Assembly: GCA_030695945.1 (NCBI GenBank)
Contig: JAUYOG010000023.1
Span: forward strand, 248,001-312,000
Direction: 5' to 3'
From: Ramlibacter sp.
Lineage (GTDB): Bacteria; Pseudomonadota; Gammaproteobacteria; Burkholderiales; Burkholderiaceae_C
Length of the DNA: 64,000 bases
Of this stretch, positions 21,334-30,245 are shown one piece after another (the stretch's first letter is position 1; the number at the start of each line of letters is the position of its first letter). A program made the position numbers and the translations under genes. The notes under the pieces are model-generated. The model ran no database searches. It was given only the letters and a program-made list of their open reading frames with translations, and was not told the origin of the DNA.

Positions 21334-21636
21334 TCAGGCGGCGGCGGTGGCCAGGGCTTTCACCTTGGCCGAAAGACGGCTCTTGTCGCGAGCGGCCTTG
21401 TTCTTGTGGAAGATCTGCTTGTCGGCAACGATATCGACGATGCTCTGCGCCTTGGCGAAAGCTTCGGTCGCCTTGGCCTTGTCGCCGGCGGCCACGGCCT
21501 TCTCGACGTTCTTGACGGCAGTGCGGTATTTGGAGCGCAGGGACGTGTTCGCTGCGTTCAGCTTGACGTCCTGGCGGGCGCGTTTACGGCCCGACGCGAG
21601 GCGCGGGTTCTTTTTCTTGGGTTTGGCTGATGCCAT
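21334..21636 (-). CDS. rpsT: 30S ribosomal protein S20
   Basis: A 100-aa highly basic protein binding the 5' domain of 16S rRNA. The start [20 protein letters not shown] is characteristic; Lys/Arg/Ala helices follow ([19 protein letters not shown]). The ATG is at 21636; the frame continues open upstream into the divergent murJ gene but that extension is not part of S20. The 97-bp gap to the murJ ATG must hold both divergent promoters. Confidence 0.98.
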   Translation of the reverse strand: MASAKPKKKNPRLASGRKRARQDVKLNAANTSLRSKYRTAVKNVEKAVAAGDKAKATEAFAKAQSIVDIVADKQIFHKNKAARDKSRLSAKVKALATAAA

Positions 21637-21733
21637 GGTGAGGGTTCCTTGTGTCTGAGGATGATGCCAGCAAAGCCTGCCATTATATCCCGCCGGCTTC
21701 CCGCTTACACTCATCCCGCACTTGCCCCCTTCG

Positions 21734-23299
21734 ATGACCCTGTTCAAAGCCGCCTCCACCGTTTCCCTGCTGACGCTCGCCTCGCGGGTCACGGGGCTGG
21801 TGCGGGACCTGCTGATGGCGGCCACCTTCGGCGCCACGGCGCTGACCGACGCGTTCAACGTGGCGTTTCGCATCCCCAACCTGTTCCGGCGCCTGTTCGG
21901 CGAAGGCGCCTTCAGCCAGGCTTTCGTGCCGGCCCTGGCCCACACCAAGGAAACCGAGGGAGAGGAAGCCACGAAGCGCCTGATCGACAGCGTGGCCACG
22001 GTGCTGGCGTGGGCGCTGCTTTTCACGTGCGCGCTGGGCGTCATCGGTGCGCCGGTGCTGGTCTGGGCGCTGGCGAGCGGCCTCAAACAGGGGCCGCACA
22101 GCTTCGAGGCGGCCGTGTTCATGACACGCTGGATGTTTCCGTACATCGGCTTCATGTCGCTCGTGGCCCTGTCCGCCGGCGTGCTCAACACCTGGAAGCG
22201 CTTTGCCGTTCCCGCGTCCACGCCCGTGCTGCTGAACCTCGCCATGATCGGCGCGGCCTGGCTGGGCGCGCCTTGGTTCGCCAGCATGGGCATCGAACCC
22301 ATCTACGCGATGGCGGGCGGCGTCATGGTGGGCGGCGCGCTGCAGCTGGCGGTGCAGGTCCCCGTGTTGCGGCGCCTGGGCCTCCTGCCGCGCATCGGGC
22401 TGGGCTGGACGGCCCTGCGCACCGCGTGGTTCGATCCCGGCACGCGCCAGGTGGCCAACATGATGGTGCCCGCCCTGCTGGGCGTGGGCGTCGCGCAGAT
22501 TTCGCTGCTCATCAACACGCAGATCGCTTCCTGGCTGGCGCCGGGGAGCGTCACCTGGCTGGGCTATGCGGACCGGCTCATGGAATTCCCCACGGCCATG
22601 CTCGGCGTCGCGCTGGGCGTGGTGCTGATGCCCCAACTGGCGGGGGCGCGGGCAAGCAACGACCCGGAGCGCTATTCGGCCATGCTCGACTGGGGCCTGC
22701 GCCTGGTCGTGCTGCTGGCAGTGCCTTCGTCGATCGCGCTGCTCGTGTTCGCGCAGCCGCTGGTGGCCACGCTCTTCCATTACGGCGCGTTCAAGGATAC
22801 CGACGTGTCGCAAGTGTCGCTGGCGCTCGGCGGCTATGGCGTCGGCCTGCTGGGCCTGGTGGCCATCAAGGTGCTGGCGCCCGGCTTCTACGCCAACCGC
22901 GACATGCGAACACCGGTGCGAATCGCGATCATGGTGCTCGTGATCACGCAGCTGCTCAACATCGCGCTGGTGCCGATCTTCAGGCACGCGGGCCTCGCGT
23001 TGTCGATCGGCCTGGGCGCGCTGATCAATGCAGGCGCGTTGCTCGTCGGGCTCATCAAGCGCGGCAGCTACCGGCCCGCGCCCGGCTGGGGGGTATTCGC
23101 GCTGCAGGTGTTCGCCGCGAGCGCGCTGCTCACCGTTTTCCTGATGTGGGCCGCGGGGGGCTTTCCGTGGGTGGCGATGCGCGACCACGCGCTGCAACGG
23201 GTCGGGCTGATGGCGCTCATGCTGGTGGGCTCGGTTGCTATCTACTTCGTAGCGCTTTGGGCGGCCGGGCTGAAGTTGCGCCAGTTTGTCACGCGCTGA
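21734..23299 (+). CDS. murJ: lipid II flippase MurJ
   Basis: MviN/MurJ polytopic membrane protein of 521 aa with about 14 transmembrane helices, flipping lipid II across the inner membrane for peptidoglycan synthesis. Signature features are [20 protein letters not shown] at the N-terminus (conserved Arg/Asp), [20 protein letters not shown], and [20 protein letters not shown] with the essential central cavity. ATG 21734 is preferred over a TTG 12 bp upstream. The order rpsT (divergent) then murJ is common in betaproteobacteria. Confidence 0.97.
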   Translation: MTLFKAASTVSLLTLASRVTGLVRDLLMAATFGATALTDAFNVAFRIPNLFRRLFGEGAFSQAFVPALAHTKETEGEEATKRLIDSVATVLAWALLFTCALGVIGAPVLVWALASGLKQGPHSFEAAVFMTRWMFPYIGFMSLVALSAGVLNTWKRFAVPASTPVLLNLAMIGAAWLGAPWFASMGIEPIYAMAGGVMVGGALQLAVQVPVLRRLGLLPRIGLGWTALRTAWFDPGTRQVANMMVPALLGVGVAQISLLINTQIASWLAPGSVTWLGYADRLMEFPTAMLGVALGVVLMPQLAGARASNDPERYSAMLDWGLRLVVLLAVPSSIALLVFAQPLVATLFHYGAFKDTDVSQVSLALGGYGVGLLGLVAIKVLAPGFYANRDMRTPVRIAIMVLVITQLLNIALVPIFRHAGLALSIGLGALINAGALLVGLIKRGSYRPAPGWGVFALQVFAASALLTVFLMWAAGGFPWVAMRDHALQRVGLMALMLVGSVAIYFVALWAAGLKLRQFVTR

Positions 23300-23364
23300 A
23301 TGCGCGGACTGCGCGGGGTGCGCCGCAGCTTGACGCGCGGTGGCGGCTCCATTACAAAGAACTC

Positions 23365-24216
23365 ATGCTGCTGAATTTCACTGCTCCGACGCCGCTCGAG
23401 TACTTCAGCGCACTGGTGCAGAGCGACGATCACTTTCCGCTGCTCGAGACAGCCGCCAGCATCGCGCAGGATGAGTATTGCGAGCTCGACGTTCAGCAGG
23501 TGCTCGGCGATGTGGACCAGCTCCTGGCACGCCTGAAGCGCCGCCTGCCGGCCGACGCGGCGCCGCTGCAGCGGCTGCGAGCGCTCAACCAGTTCTTCTT
23601 TCGCGACCTGAGCTTCGGCGGCAACGTCAACGACTACTGCGATCCGGACAACAGCTACCTCAACGTCGTGCTGCGCACACGCCGGGGCAACCAGATCTCG
23701 CTGGCAGTGCTGTGGATCGAGCTGGCGCAGAACCTGGGCCTGCACGCGCGGGGCGTCTGCTTCCCCGGGCACTTCATGGTCAAGGTCAACCTGCCCAAGG
23801 GCCAGGTGGTGATCGACCCGTTCACGGGACAATCGCTCTCGCGTGAGGAACTCGCCGAGCGGCTCGAGCCCTACAAGCGGCGCAGCGGGCTGGTGGACGA
23901 GTTCGAGGTGCCGCTGGGCCTGTACCTGCAGGCCGCGCCGGGGCGAGACATCATCGCCCGCATGCTGCGCAACCTGAAGGAGATCCACCAGGCCCAGGAA
24001 GACTGGCAGCGCCTCATCGCCGTGCAGGACCGCCTGGTGATCCTGCTGCCCGAGGCCTGGGCCGAATACCGCGACCGTGGCCTCGCGCACGCCGAGCAGG
24101 GCCACACTTCGATGGCCGTGACCGACCTGGAAACCTACCTGGTGCACGCGCAGGATGCGCTGGACATCGACGCCATCGCCGACCGCGTGTCCGAGCTGCG
24201 CCGCGCGAAAAATTAG
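23365..24216 (+). CDS. SirB1-family protein (transglutaminase-like fold with TPR-like tail)
   Basis: A 283-aa protein of the SirB1/Transglut_core2 family. The N-terminal half contains LRALNQFFFRDLSFGGNVND, NSYLNVVLRTRRGNQISLAV and GVCFPGHFMVKV (Cys and His in the transglutaminase-like positions), then VIDPFTGQSLSREEL. The C-terminal part is helical (AEYRDRGLAHAEQGHTSMAV), resembling tetratricopeptide repeats. Cellular role not established. It starts 65 bp after murJ and ends 3 bp from the convergent parA-like gene. Confidence 0.88.
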   Translation: MLLNFTAPTPLEYFSALVQSDDHFPLLETAASIAQDEYCELDVQQVLGDVDQLLARLKRRLPADAAPLQRLRALNQFFFRDLSFGGNVNDYCDPDNSYLNVVLRTRRGNQISLAVLWIELAQNLGLHARGVCFPGHFMVKVNLPKGQVVIDPFTGQSLSREELAERLEPYKRRSGLVDEFEVPLGLYLQAAPGRDIIARMLRNLKEIHQAQEDWQRLIAVQDRLVILLPEAWAEYRDRGLAHAEQGHTSMAVTDLETYLVHAQDALDIDAIADRVSELRRAKN

Positions 24217-24219
24217 CGG

Positions 24220-25074
24220 TTAACGCTTCAGGAAGCGGGGAATCGCGCTCGGGGCTTCACTGCGCGGCAGGGTGCGCGCCGGCGTGCGGTGCTCGATCAC
24301 CGCGGCCCGCGAACCTGAAGCCACCATCAACCTCGAGCCATGGATCAGCGCTTCCTGTGCGGGCATCAGGCTGTCCGGCCGGGACGGGCCGACGCGGGCG
24401 GGGTGGATCTGAGTCGGCGGCGCGTCATTGGCGGCCTGTGGAGGCTGCAAGACGGGTTGCATCCACTCGATGATGGGTGACCATTGCGCGAGGTCGGCCG
24501 CGGCCTGGTTCGGCGGCAGGTCGAACATCGTGAGGCCCCGCTCCAGGCTTCGCACATACAGCTGCGTCTCGCGCAGCGGCCCCAGGAACGGGACGCCGAG
24601 CGTCTTCGACCACTCGGCGAGTATTTGCGCCGCGCTGGTGCGGCCGTCGATGCGCATGCCGACGGTGGCGAGCCGGCAGCGGCCCGAAGCCACGCGCGGC
24701 AGCGCCATGAGTTCGGCGTGGCACGCGGCCGCGGATTCGCGGTCGAACACCGACGGGCAGACCGGCATGATGATGGCGTCGGCGAACATCACGACTCGCG
24801 CCAGCTCGAACCCATGGATGCCGCCGGGGGTATCCAGCACCACATGGGTGATGCCGGTGGGCACGCGCAGCATGTTCTTCTGGTCCATCGCCCAGGGCGC
24901 GATGTGGGGCAGGGCCGGGTCGCGGCGCTTGAGCCAGCCGCGGCTCGATTGCTGGCGGTCCACGTCGCCCAGCATCACCGAATGCCCCTGGCGCGCGCAC
25001 CACGCCGCCACGTGCGCGGCGAAGGTGCTTTTGCCGCTGCCGCCCTTGCGGTTGACGACTGCGATCACGGGCAT
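24220..25074 (-). CDS. orphan ParA/MinD-family ATPase
   Basis: A 284-aa deviant-Walker ATPase. Walker A is VNRKGGSGKSTFAAHVAAW at residues 7-25 with the signature lysine at both ends of KGGSGK; Walker A' is LGDVDRQQSSRGWLKRRD; the Walker B region is THVVLDTPGGIHGFELAR. The last roughly 80 residues are Pro/Ala-rich and probably disordered (QPPQAANDAPPTQIHPAR). There is no ParB, no parS-like repeat and no polar-localisation partner next to it, so it is probably not the chromosomal ParA; a carrier-positioning role is possible but unproven. Confidence 0.88.
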   Translation of the reverse strand: MPVIAVVNRKGGSGKSTFAAHVAAWCARQGHSVMLGDVDRQQSSRGWLKRRDPALPHIAPWAMDQKNMLRVPTGITHVVLDTPGGIHGFELARVVMFADAIIMPVCPSVFDRESAAACHAELMALPRVASGRCRLATVGMRIDGRTSAAQILAEWSKTLGVPFLGPLRETQLYVRSLERGLTMFDLPPNQAAADLAQWSPIIEWMQPVLQPPQAANDAPPTQIHPARVGPSRPDSLMPAQEALIHGSRLMVASGSRAAVIEHRTPARTLPRSEAPSAIPRFLKR

Positions 25075-25163
25075 GGGACGCTTTCGGGGGTGGGGGAGGG
25101 AGATACAGTCTGGTACAAAAGTGCTCTTCCGTCCAGAGGCTTAACCCCGGAGCGCCTCCTACG

Positions 25164-26150
25164 CTAGTGGTTTTGTAGCAAAACTGCATCCGACGGGCGT
25201 CCGGCCATGCCGAACTGCCGCCACGTCCGGCGCAGCTGCGTGTCCGAGCTGAAGCCCGCCGCCTCCGCCGCCTGGCCCACGCTGCGGCCGGAAGCGAGTG
25301 CGGCCTGGGCGACGGCCAGGCGGATCCGGCGCAGGTATGCCAGCGGCGCGGTCCCCGCATGGTCCAGGAAGAGCCGGGTCAGGTGCCGTGGCGACGTGTG
25401 ACCGACTTCGGCCATACGCGGCACCGTCCAGTCGGCTTGGGGCTGCGCGCTGACGGCGTCCTGCACCCGGTGCAGGGCGGGATGCATGTGGTTGCGGTAC
25501 GCGAGGAACGGCGACAGCTCCGGGTCTTGCGGGCCCCGGCGCAGCGCGACGACCATGGTCTGCGCGACCTGCGATGCGAGCGGCGCGCCGCACTCCTGCG
25601 CGACGAGGTGCAGGGCCAGGTCGATGCCGGTCGTGATACCGGCGCTGGAGGCCACCGGGTCGTCGAGCACGAAGACGCGATTGGCGACCACCTCGCAGCC
25701 CCCGGCCAGCGCGCGCAGCTCGTCCAGGTGCTGGTGATGGGTGGTGACGCGCCGGCCCTGCAGGAGGCCGGCGTGCGCAGCCAGCAGGGCGCCCGCGCAG
25801 ACCGTGACAAGGCGCAGGCCGTCACGGCCCGGGGCCAGCCCGCGCAGCCAGCGAATCGTTTCGGGGGCTCCGGGCTGGTGCGGATCGAAACGGCCCGGCA
25901 TTCCCACCAGGATGACCCAGCTGGGCGAGGGCAGGTGAGCGGGCAGCGGCGCGACGCCGGTCAAGCTGACGCCCACGGAGCTGCATGGCCCGGGCTGCGG
26001 GCCCACGAAGCGCAGGTCGAACCGCGCCGGTTCGCCGTGGCCTGCCAGCAGCTGGTTCGCGATCCGGAAAGCTTCGGCGGGGCCGGCCCAGTCGAGGATC
26101 AGGCTGCCCGGCAGCAGCACGAAGAAGAGGTTGATCGGCTGCCGGTCCAT
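25164..26150 (-). CDS. GlxA-family transcriptional regulator (DJ-1/PfpI + AraC)
   Basis: A 328-aa two-domain regulator. Residues about 8-190 are a DJ-1/PfpI-like domain (FFVLLPGSLILDWAGPAEAF, then VTVCAGALLLAHAGLLQG with the nucleophile-position Cys, then SSAGITTGIDLALHLV). Residues about 225-320 are an AraC HTH pair (MAEVGHTSPRHLTRLFLDHA, SVGQAAEAAGFSSDTQLRRT). It lies 5 bp downstream of the isochorismatase-family gene and is probably its cognate regulator; a dyad upstream of that gene (26791-26804) is a candidate site. Confidence 0.93.
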   Translation of the reverse strand: MDRQPINLFFVLLPGSLILDWAGPAEAFRIANQLLAGHGEPARFDLRFVGPQPGPCSSVGVSLTGVAPLPAHLPSPSWVILVGMPGRFDPHQPGAPETIRWLRGLAPGRDGLRLVTVCAGALLAAHAGLLQGRRVTTHHQHLDELRALAGGCEVVANRVFVLDDPVASSAGITTGIDLALHLVAQECGAPLASQVAQTMVVALRRGPQDPELSPFLAYRNHMHPALHRVQDAVSAQPQADWTVPRMAEVGHTSPRHLTRLFLDHAGTAPLAYLRRIRLAVAQAALASGRSVGQAAEAAGFSSDTQLRRTWRQFGMAGRPSDAVLLQNH

Positions 26151-26155
26151 GGCCC

Positions 26156-26722
26156 TCAGGCCGGCGTGGCGAGCCGGTCCACCGCCTGCGCGACCGTGCA
26201 GATCCGCGCAAACCGGTCCTTCAGGACAGTGGCGGTGCGCGACTTGATGTCGGCCGCGCTCAGGGGCGTGCCGTCCTCATGCTTCATGTCGAAGGTGAGC
26301 GTGGCATCGGTCACGTAATCGACCTGGAAGCCCAGGTCGGAGGCGTGACGGGCGGTTGTCTCGCAGCATTGCTCGGTGCGGATGCCGGAGATGATCACCC
26401 GGCCGATGCCGTTCTGCGTGAGCCAGACATCCAGGCCCGTGCCGACGAGGGCGCTGTGGCGCGACTTGTGGAAGGTGGCCGCGGCCTCGAACGGCGCCAG
26501 CCCCTCGATCGGGCGCACGTGGCCGGATTCCAGCGCGAACGAGTTCTGGGCGGTCTTCGGCCCGTCGACGTGGAAGACGCGCACGATGGGCACGCCGCTG
26601 CGCGTGCAAGCCTCGATCAAGGCGTTTTGCGCTGCCAGCCAGGCGGGATAGTCGCGTTCGGTGAAGTACGGCCGGTGGCGAAACGATTCCTGGGCATCGA
26701 TCAAAACAAGACACGATTTCAT
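26156..26722 (-). CDS. isochorismatase-family cysteine hydrolase
   Basis: A 188-aa alpha/beta hydrolase of the isochorismatase/nicotinamidase superfamily. The triad is visible: Asp in LVLIDAQESF (residue 9), Lys in ATFHKSRHSALVGTGL and Cys in ISGIRTEQCCETTARHA. The substrate could be an amide or N-carbamoyl compound; sequence alone does not say. First gene of a two-gene operon with the GlxA-type regulator. SD AGGAGG precedes the ATG. Confidence 0.9.
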   Translation of the reverse strand: MKSCLVLIDAQESFRHRPYFTERDYPAWLAAQNALIEACTRSGVPIVRVFHVDGPKTAQNSFALESGHVRPIEGLAPFEAAATFHKSRHSALVGTGLDVWLTQNGIGRVIISGIRTEQCCETTARHASDLGFQVDYVTDATLTFDMKHEDGTPLSAADIKSRTATVLKDRFARICTVAQAVDRLATPA

Positions 26723-26790
26723 GGGGGCCTCCTGGGCAAGTAGTGAGCCTCATTGTTCCCTTGACGCCCCGGCGCGTCCATTCGCGACCG

Positions 26791-26804
26791 GACCGGTTTC
26801 GGTC
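26791..26804. promoter_or_regulatory. candidate operator upstream of the isochorismatase-family gene
   Basis: GACCG-GTTT-CGGTC is a perfect 5-bp dyad, extended on the left by a direct GACCG repeat, in the 93-bp gap between the MFS gene end and the isochorismatase-family start. It could bind the GlxA-type regulator or be part of a weak terminator for the MFS gene; there is no T-run, so an operator is favoured. Confidence 0.35.
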
Positions 26805-26815
26805 ATTTTAGGACA

Positions 26816-28006
26816 TCAATTTCGGCGCAGCGCCAGGCCCGCGAGCGCGAGCGCGGCGAGCACGCCGCCGGCCATGAACGTGACGGGCGCGCCCCACTGG
26901 TCCCACAGGAAGCCGGCAGCCCCGCTGGCCAGCAGCATGGCCAGCCCGCTCACCAGGTTGAAGAAGCCGAATGCGGTGCCGCGCAGGTCCGCGGGGGCCG
27001 CGTCCGCGACCATGGTGGCGAGCAGCCCTTGCGTCATGGCCATGTGCAGGCCCCACAGGGCAATGCCGCCCCACAGCCACAGGCCGGCGTTGCCCATCGC
27101 CAGCAGCACGTCGGCCGCGATCAGCACCGCCAGGCCCCAGGCCAGCAGCGCCCGGTGGCTCACCTTGTCCGAGAGCTTGCCGAAGGGGTAGGCGCCGACC
27201 GAATAGACGACGCTCATCACCACCAGCACCAGCGGCGTCCACGCCAGCGCCAGGCCACCCTGCTGGGCCCGCAGCACCAGGAACGCTTCGGAGAAACGCG
27301 CCAGCGTGAAGACGGCGCCCACGCCCACGACCCACCAGTAGCCGCGCCCCAGGCGGCGCAGGTTCTCGCGGCGGATCGGGTTGCCCCGCCGCTCCCCGGC
27401 CGGCCGCGCCGGCTCGTGCACGCCCACGACCAGCAAGGCGACGGCGAGGAAGCCCGGGATCACCGCCACCCAGAACACCGCGCGGATATCGTTGGCCCAC
27501 AGCAGCATGAGACCGATCGCCAGCAGCGGCCCGATGAACGCCCCGACCGTGTCCAGCGATTGCCGCAACCCGAAAGCCGCGCCGCGCACCTCCGGCGGCG
27601 CGATGTCGGCGATCAGCGCGTCGCGCGGGGCGCCCCGGATCCCCTTGCCGACGCGGTCGATCAAGCGTGCCGTGAGCACCAGCCCCGATGTGGCGGCCAG
27701 CGCGAAGAGCGGCTTGGAGATGGCGCCCAGCCCGTAGCCGAGGAGGGTGAGCGGCTTTCGCTTGCCCCAGTAGTCGCTCAGCACCCCGGAAAACACCTTG
27801 ACGATCAGCGCCGTCGCCTCGGCCGCCCCCTCGATCAGGCCCACGGCCAGCATGCTGATGCCGAGCGTCGTGACCATGAAGACGGGCAACAGGCTGTGGA
27901 TCAGTTCGGAGGAAACGTCCATCAGCAGGCTGACGAAGCCCAGCACCCAGATTCCCGCCGGCAGGCGTGCGGCGGAGGCGGCAGCGGGAAGGGGACCGGT
28001 TGGCAT
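26816..28006 (-). CDS. MFS transporter
   Basis: A 396-aa major facilitator with about 12 transmembrane helices. The loop motif between helices 2 and 3 is GVLSDYWGKRKPLTLLGYGL, and a second half-motif is FGKLSDKVSHRALLAWG. GKGIRGAPRDALIADIAP and FGLRQSLDTVGAFIGPLLA are characteristic of the subfamily annotated as putative drug or unknown-substrate exporters. ATG 28006 leaves only 18 bp to the divergent purM-like ATG; the long open frame upstream is antisense to the neighbouring genes and not part of the protein. Substrate unknown. Confidence 0.9.
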   Translation of the reverse strand: MPTGPLPAAASAARLPAGIWVLGFVSLLMDVSSELIHSLLPVFMVTTLGISMLAVGLIEGAAEATALIVKVFSGVLSDYWGKRKPLTLLGYGLGAISKPLFALAATSGLVLTARLIDRVGKGIRGAPRDALIADIAPPEVRGAAFGLRQSLDTVGAFIGPLLAIGLMLLWANDIRAVFWVAVIPGFLAVALLVVGVHEPARPAGERRGNPIRRENLRRLGRGYWWVVGVGAVFTLARFSEAFLVLRAQQGGLALAWTPLVLVVMSVVYSVGAYPFGKLSDKVSHRALLAWGLAVLIAADVLLAMGNAGLWLWGGIALWGLHMAMTQGLLATMVADAAPADLRGTAFGFFNLVSGLAMLLASGAAGFLWDQWGAPVTFMAGGVLAALALAGLALRRN

Positions 28007-28024
28007 AGCAGCGATAATTTCCGT

Positions 28025-29149
28025 ATGAACCCGAATCAAGCGACCCCGCCCGGCACGCTCAGCTACGACCAGGCCGGCGTCAACTACGACCTGATCGACC
28101 CCCTGAAGGTCGCCGCGCAGCGGGCCGCGGCCGCCACGGGTTCGAACCTTGCGGCTCACGGGTTCACCGAAGTCAAGTCCTCGCGCGGCGAATCGGCCTA
28201 CGTGGTGGACGTGGGGCCGTTCTACATCGCATCGATCGTCGAATGCCTGGGTTCGAAGGCACTCGTGGCCGACGAGATGCACAAGCTCACCGGCAAGAGC
28301 TATTACGACAGTATCGCGCAAGACACCATCGCGATGGCCATCAACGACCTCATCACCGTCGGCGCCACGCCGCTGGTCGTGCAGGCCTATTGGGCCGCGG
28401 GCGGCTCCGACTGGTTCGGAGATGCGCAGCGCTCGCAGGCCCTGGTCGAAGGCTGGAAGCGCGCATGCGACGTCTGCGGCGTCGCCTGGGGCGGCGGCGA
28501 AACGCCCGCGCTGGCGGGCATCGTCGAAGCCGGGCGCATAGACCTCGCGGCCTCCTGCACCGGACTCGTCAACCCGAAGGAGCGGCTGTCGCTGGGCGAC
28601 CAGCTGGCGCCCGGCGATGCGATCGTGCTGCTGGCCTCCAGCGGTATCCACGCCAACGGCCTGAGCCTGGCGCGCAAGCTCGTCGAGCGCCTGCCCCAGG
28701 GCTACCTCACGCCTCTGCCCGGCGGCTCGAACTACGGCGAGGCGCTGCTCGCGCCCACGGTGCTGTATTCGCCGGTGACCGAGGCGCTGTACAAGGCGGG
28801 CATCGTGCCGCGGTACTGCGCGAACATCACGGGCCACGGATGGCGCAAGCTCCTGCGCCACCCCGCGCAGCTCACCTACCGCATCCGATCGGTGCCGGAA
28901 GTCACGCCGGTGCTTCGCTTCATCCAGGAGCAGGCGCGGCAGGACGACCGCGAGGCGTACAGCACGCTCAACATGGGCGCGGGTTTCGCGATCTTCGTGA
29001 AGGCGCAGGACGCGCAGCGCACCGTCGAGGTCGCGAAGGCGGCGGGCGTGCACGCCATCGTCGCCGGCAGCGTCGAGGACGGGCCCAAACAGCTGCTGAT
29101 CGAGCCGCTGGGCATCCGCTTCGGGGACGACGACCTGCAGCTGCGTTGA
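28025..29149 (+). CDS. PurM-like (AIR synthase-related) protein, divergent
   Basis: A 374-aa member of the PurM/HypE/SelD ATP-grasp-independent kinase-like fold. It begins SYDQAGVNYDLIDPLKVAAQ, where PurM has SYxxAGVDIDAG. The canonical glycine loop and DGVGTK motif are absent; the equivalent segment reads VDVGPFYIASIVECLGSKAL. Later parts are recognisable (QDTIAMAINDLITVGATPL, WGGGETPALAGIVEAG, LASSGIHANGLSLARKL, ITGHGWRKLLRHP). It occupies the place where Burkholderiales normally have purM, ahead of perM-hda. It may be the functional AIR synthase or a paralogue with another role. A GATAAT at 28013-28018 would give a leaderless mRNA. Confidence 0.8.
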   Translation: MNPNQATPPGTLSYDQAGVNYDLIDPLKVAAQRAAAATGSNLAAHGFTEVKSSRGESAYVVDVGPFYIASIVECLGSKALVADEMHKLTGKSYYDSIAQDTIAMAINDLITVGATPLVVQAYWAAGGSDWFGDAQRSQALVEGWKRACDVCGVAWGGGETPALAGIVEAGRIDLAASCTGLVNPKERLSLGDQLAPGDAIVLLASSGIHANGLSLARKLVERLPQGYLTPLPGGSNYGEALLAPTVLYSPVTEALYKAGIVPRYCANITGHGWRKLLRHPAQLTYRIRSVPEVTPVLRFIQEQARQDDREAYSTLNMGAGFAIFVKAQDAQRTVEVAKAAGVHAIVAGSVEDGPKQLLIEPLGIRFGDDDLQLR

Positions 29150-29167
29150 TCGCCCACGACCGCCCGA

Positions 29168-30238
29168 ATGCAGTTCACCCCCGCCCAAAAGCGCATCGCG
29201 ACCTGGCTCCTGATCGCGCTGTTGGCCGTGCTGGCGCTGCGCTCGCTGGGCCGCGTGCTGACGCCCTTCGTCGTCGCGGCGGTGCTGGCCTACGCGCTGA
29301 CGCCGCTGGTAGACCGGCTGGACGACCTCTGGCGTGGCCGCATGCCGCGCATCCTGGCCGTGGTGATCGTCGAGCTGCTGCTGATCTTCGCCCTGATCTG
29401 CCTCGTGCTGCTGATCGTGCCCGTGATCGCCAAGGAAGTGCCGCTGATGCGCGAGCAGCTGCCGCTGGTGTTCGACAAAATCAATGCCACGCTGTCGCCG
29501 TGGCTGCGGCAGCTGGGCATCCGCGTGTCGCTGGACCTGGAAAGCCTCAAGTCGCTGGGCCTGCGGTACCTCAACGCCAACTACGCGGACGCGTTCGAGT
29601 CCCTGCTGCCGTCGATCAAGCTCGGAGGCAGCGTCGCGCTCACGGTGATCGGCTACACGGTCCTGATCCCGGTCGCCCTGTTCTACCTGCTGCTGGACTG
29701 GAAGCAGATCGTCATGCGCGTGCTGGAGCTCGTGCCGCCGCGTGCGCGCCCCGGCGTCGACTCGTTCACGTCGGAGGCCGACCAGGTGCTGGGCCAGTAC
29801 CTGCGGGGCCAGCTTCTCGTGATGCTGACGATGGCCGTGTTCTACAGCACCGGCCTCGCGCTCTTCGGGCTCGACCTGGCGGTGCCCATCGGCTTCTTTA
29901 CGGGCCTCGCGATGTTCGTGCCCTACATCGGCTTCGGGATCGGATTGATCCTGGCCCTGCTGGCGGGCCTGCTGCAGTTCGCTTCGGCCAAGGCGCTCGT
30001 GATGGTCGCGGTGGTGTATGGCTCCGGCCAGGTCATCGAGGGCTTCTACCTCACGCCGCGCCTCGTGGGCGAGCGCATCGGCCTGCATCCGCTGGCCGTG
30101 ATTTTCGCGCTGCTCGCGTTCGGGCAGCTGTTCGGCTTCGTCGGCGTGCTGGTGGCGTTGCCCGCCAGCGCCGTGCTGCTGGTGGCGATCCGCCGGGTGC
30201 GCGCCGGCTACATGGGCAGCAAGCTCTACCACAGCTGA
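29168..30238 (+). CDS. AI-2E/PerM-family membrane transporter
   Basis: A 356-aa protein with the UPF0118/PerM layout: two N-terminal helices (LLIALLAVLALRSL, FVVAAVLAYALTPLVDRL), a soluble central region (QLPLVFDKINATLSPW), then helices including PVALFYLLLDWKQIVMRVLE, VLGQYLRGQLLVMLTMAVFY and the family C-terminus VIEGFYLTPRLVGERIGLHP. Proposed roles range from AI-2 export to Na+/H+ antiport; none is implied here. It lies 18 bp after the purM-like gene and 7 bp before hda. Confidence 0.93.
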   Translation: MQFTPAQKRIATWLLIALLAVLALRSLGRVLTPFVVAAVLAYALTPLVDRLDDLWRGRMPRILAVVIVELLLIFALICLVLLIVPVIAKEVPLMREQLPLVFDKINATLSPWLRQLGIRVSLDLESLKSLGLRYLNANYADAFESLLPSIKLGGSVALTVIGYTVLIPVALFYLLLDWKQIVMRVLELVPPRARPGVDSFTSEADQVLGQYLRGQLLVMLTMAVFYSTGLALFGLDLAVPIGFFTGLAMFVPYIGFGIGLILALLAGLLQFASAKALVMVAVVYGSGQVIEGFYLTPRLVGERIGLHPLAVIFALLAFGQLFGFVGVLVALPASAVLLVAIRRVRAGYMGSKLYHS

Positions 30239-30245
30239 AACAAGA

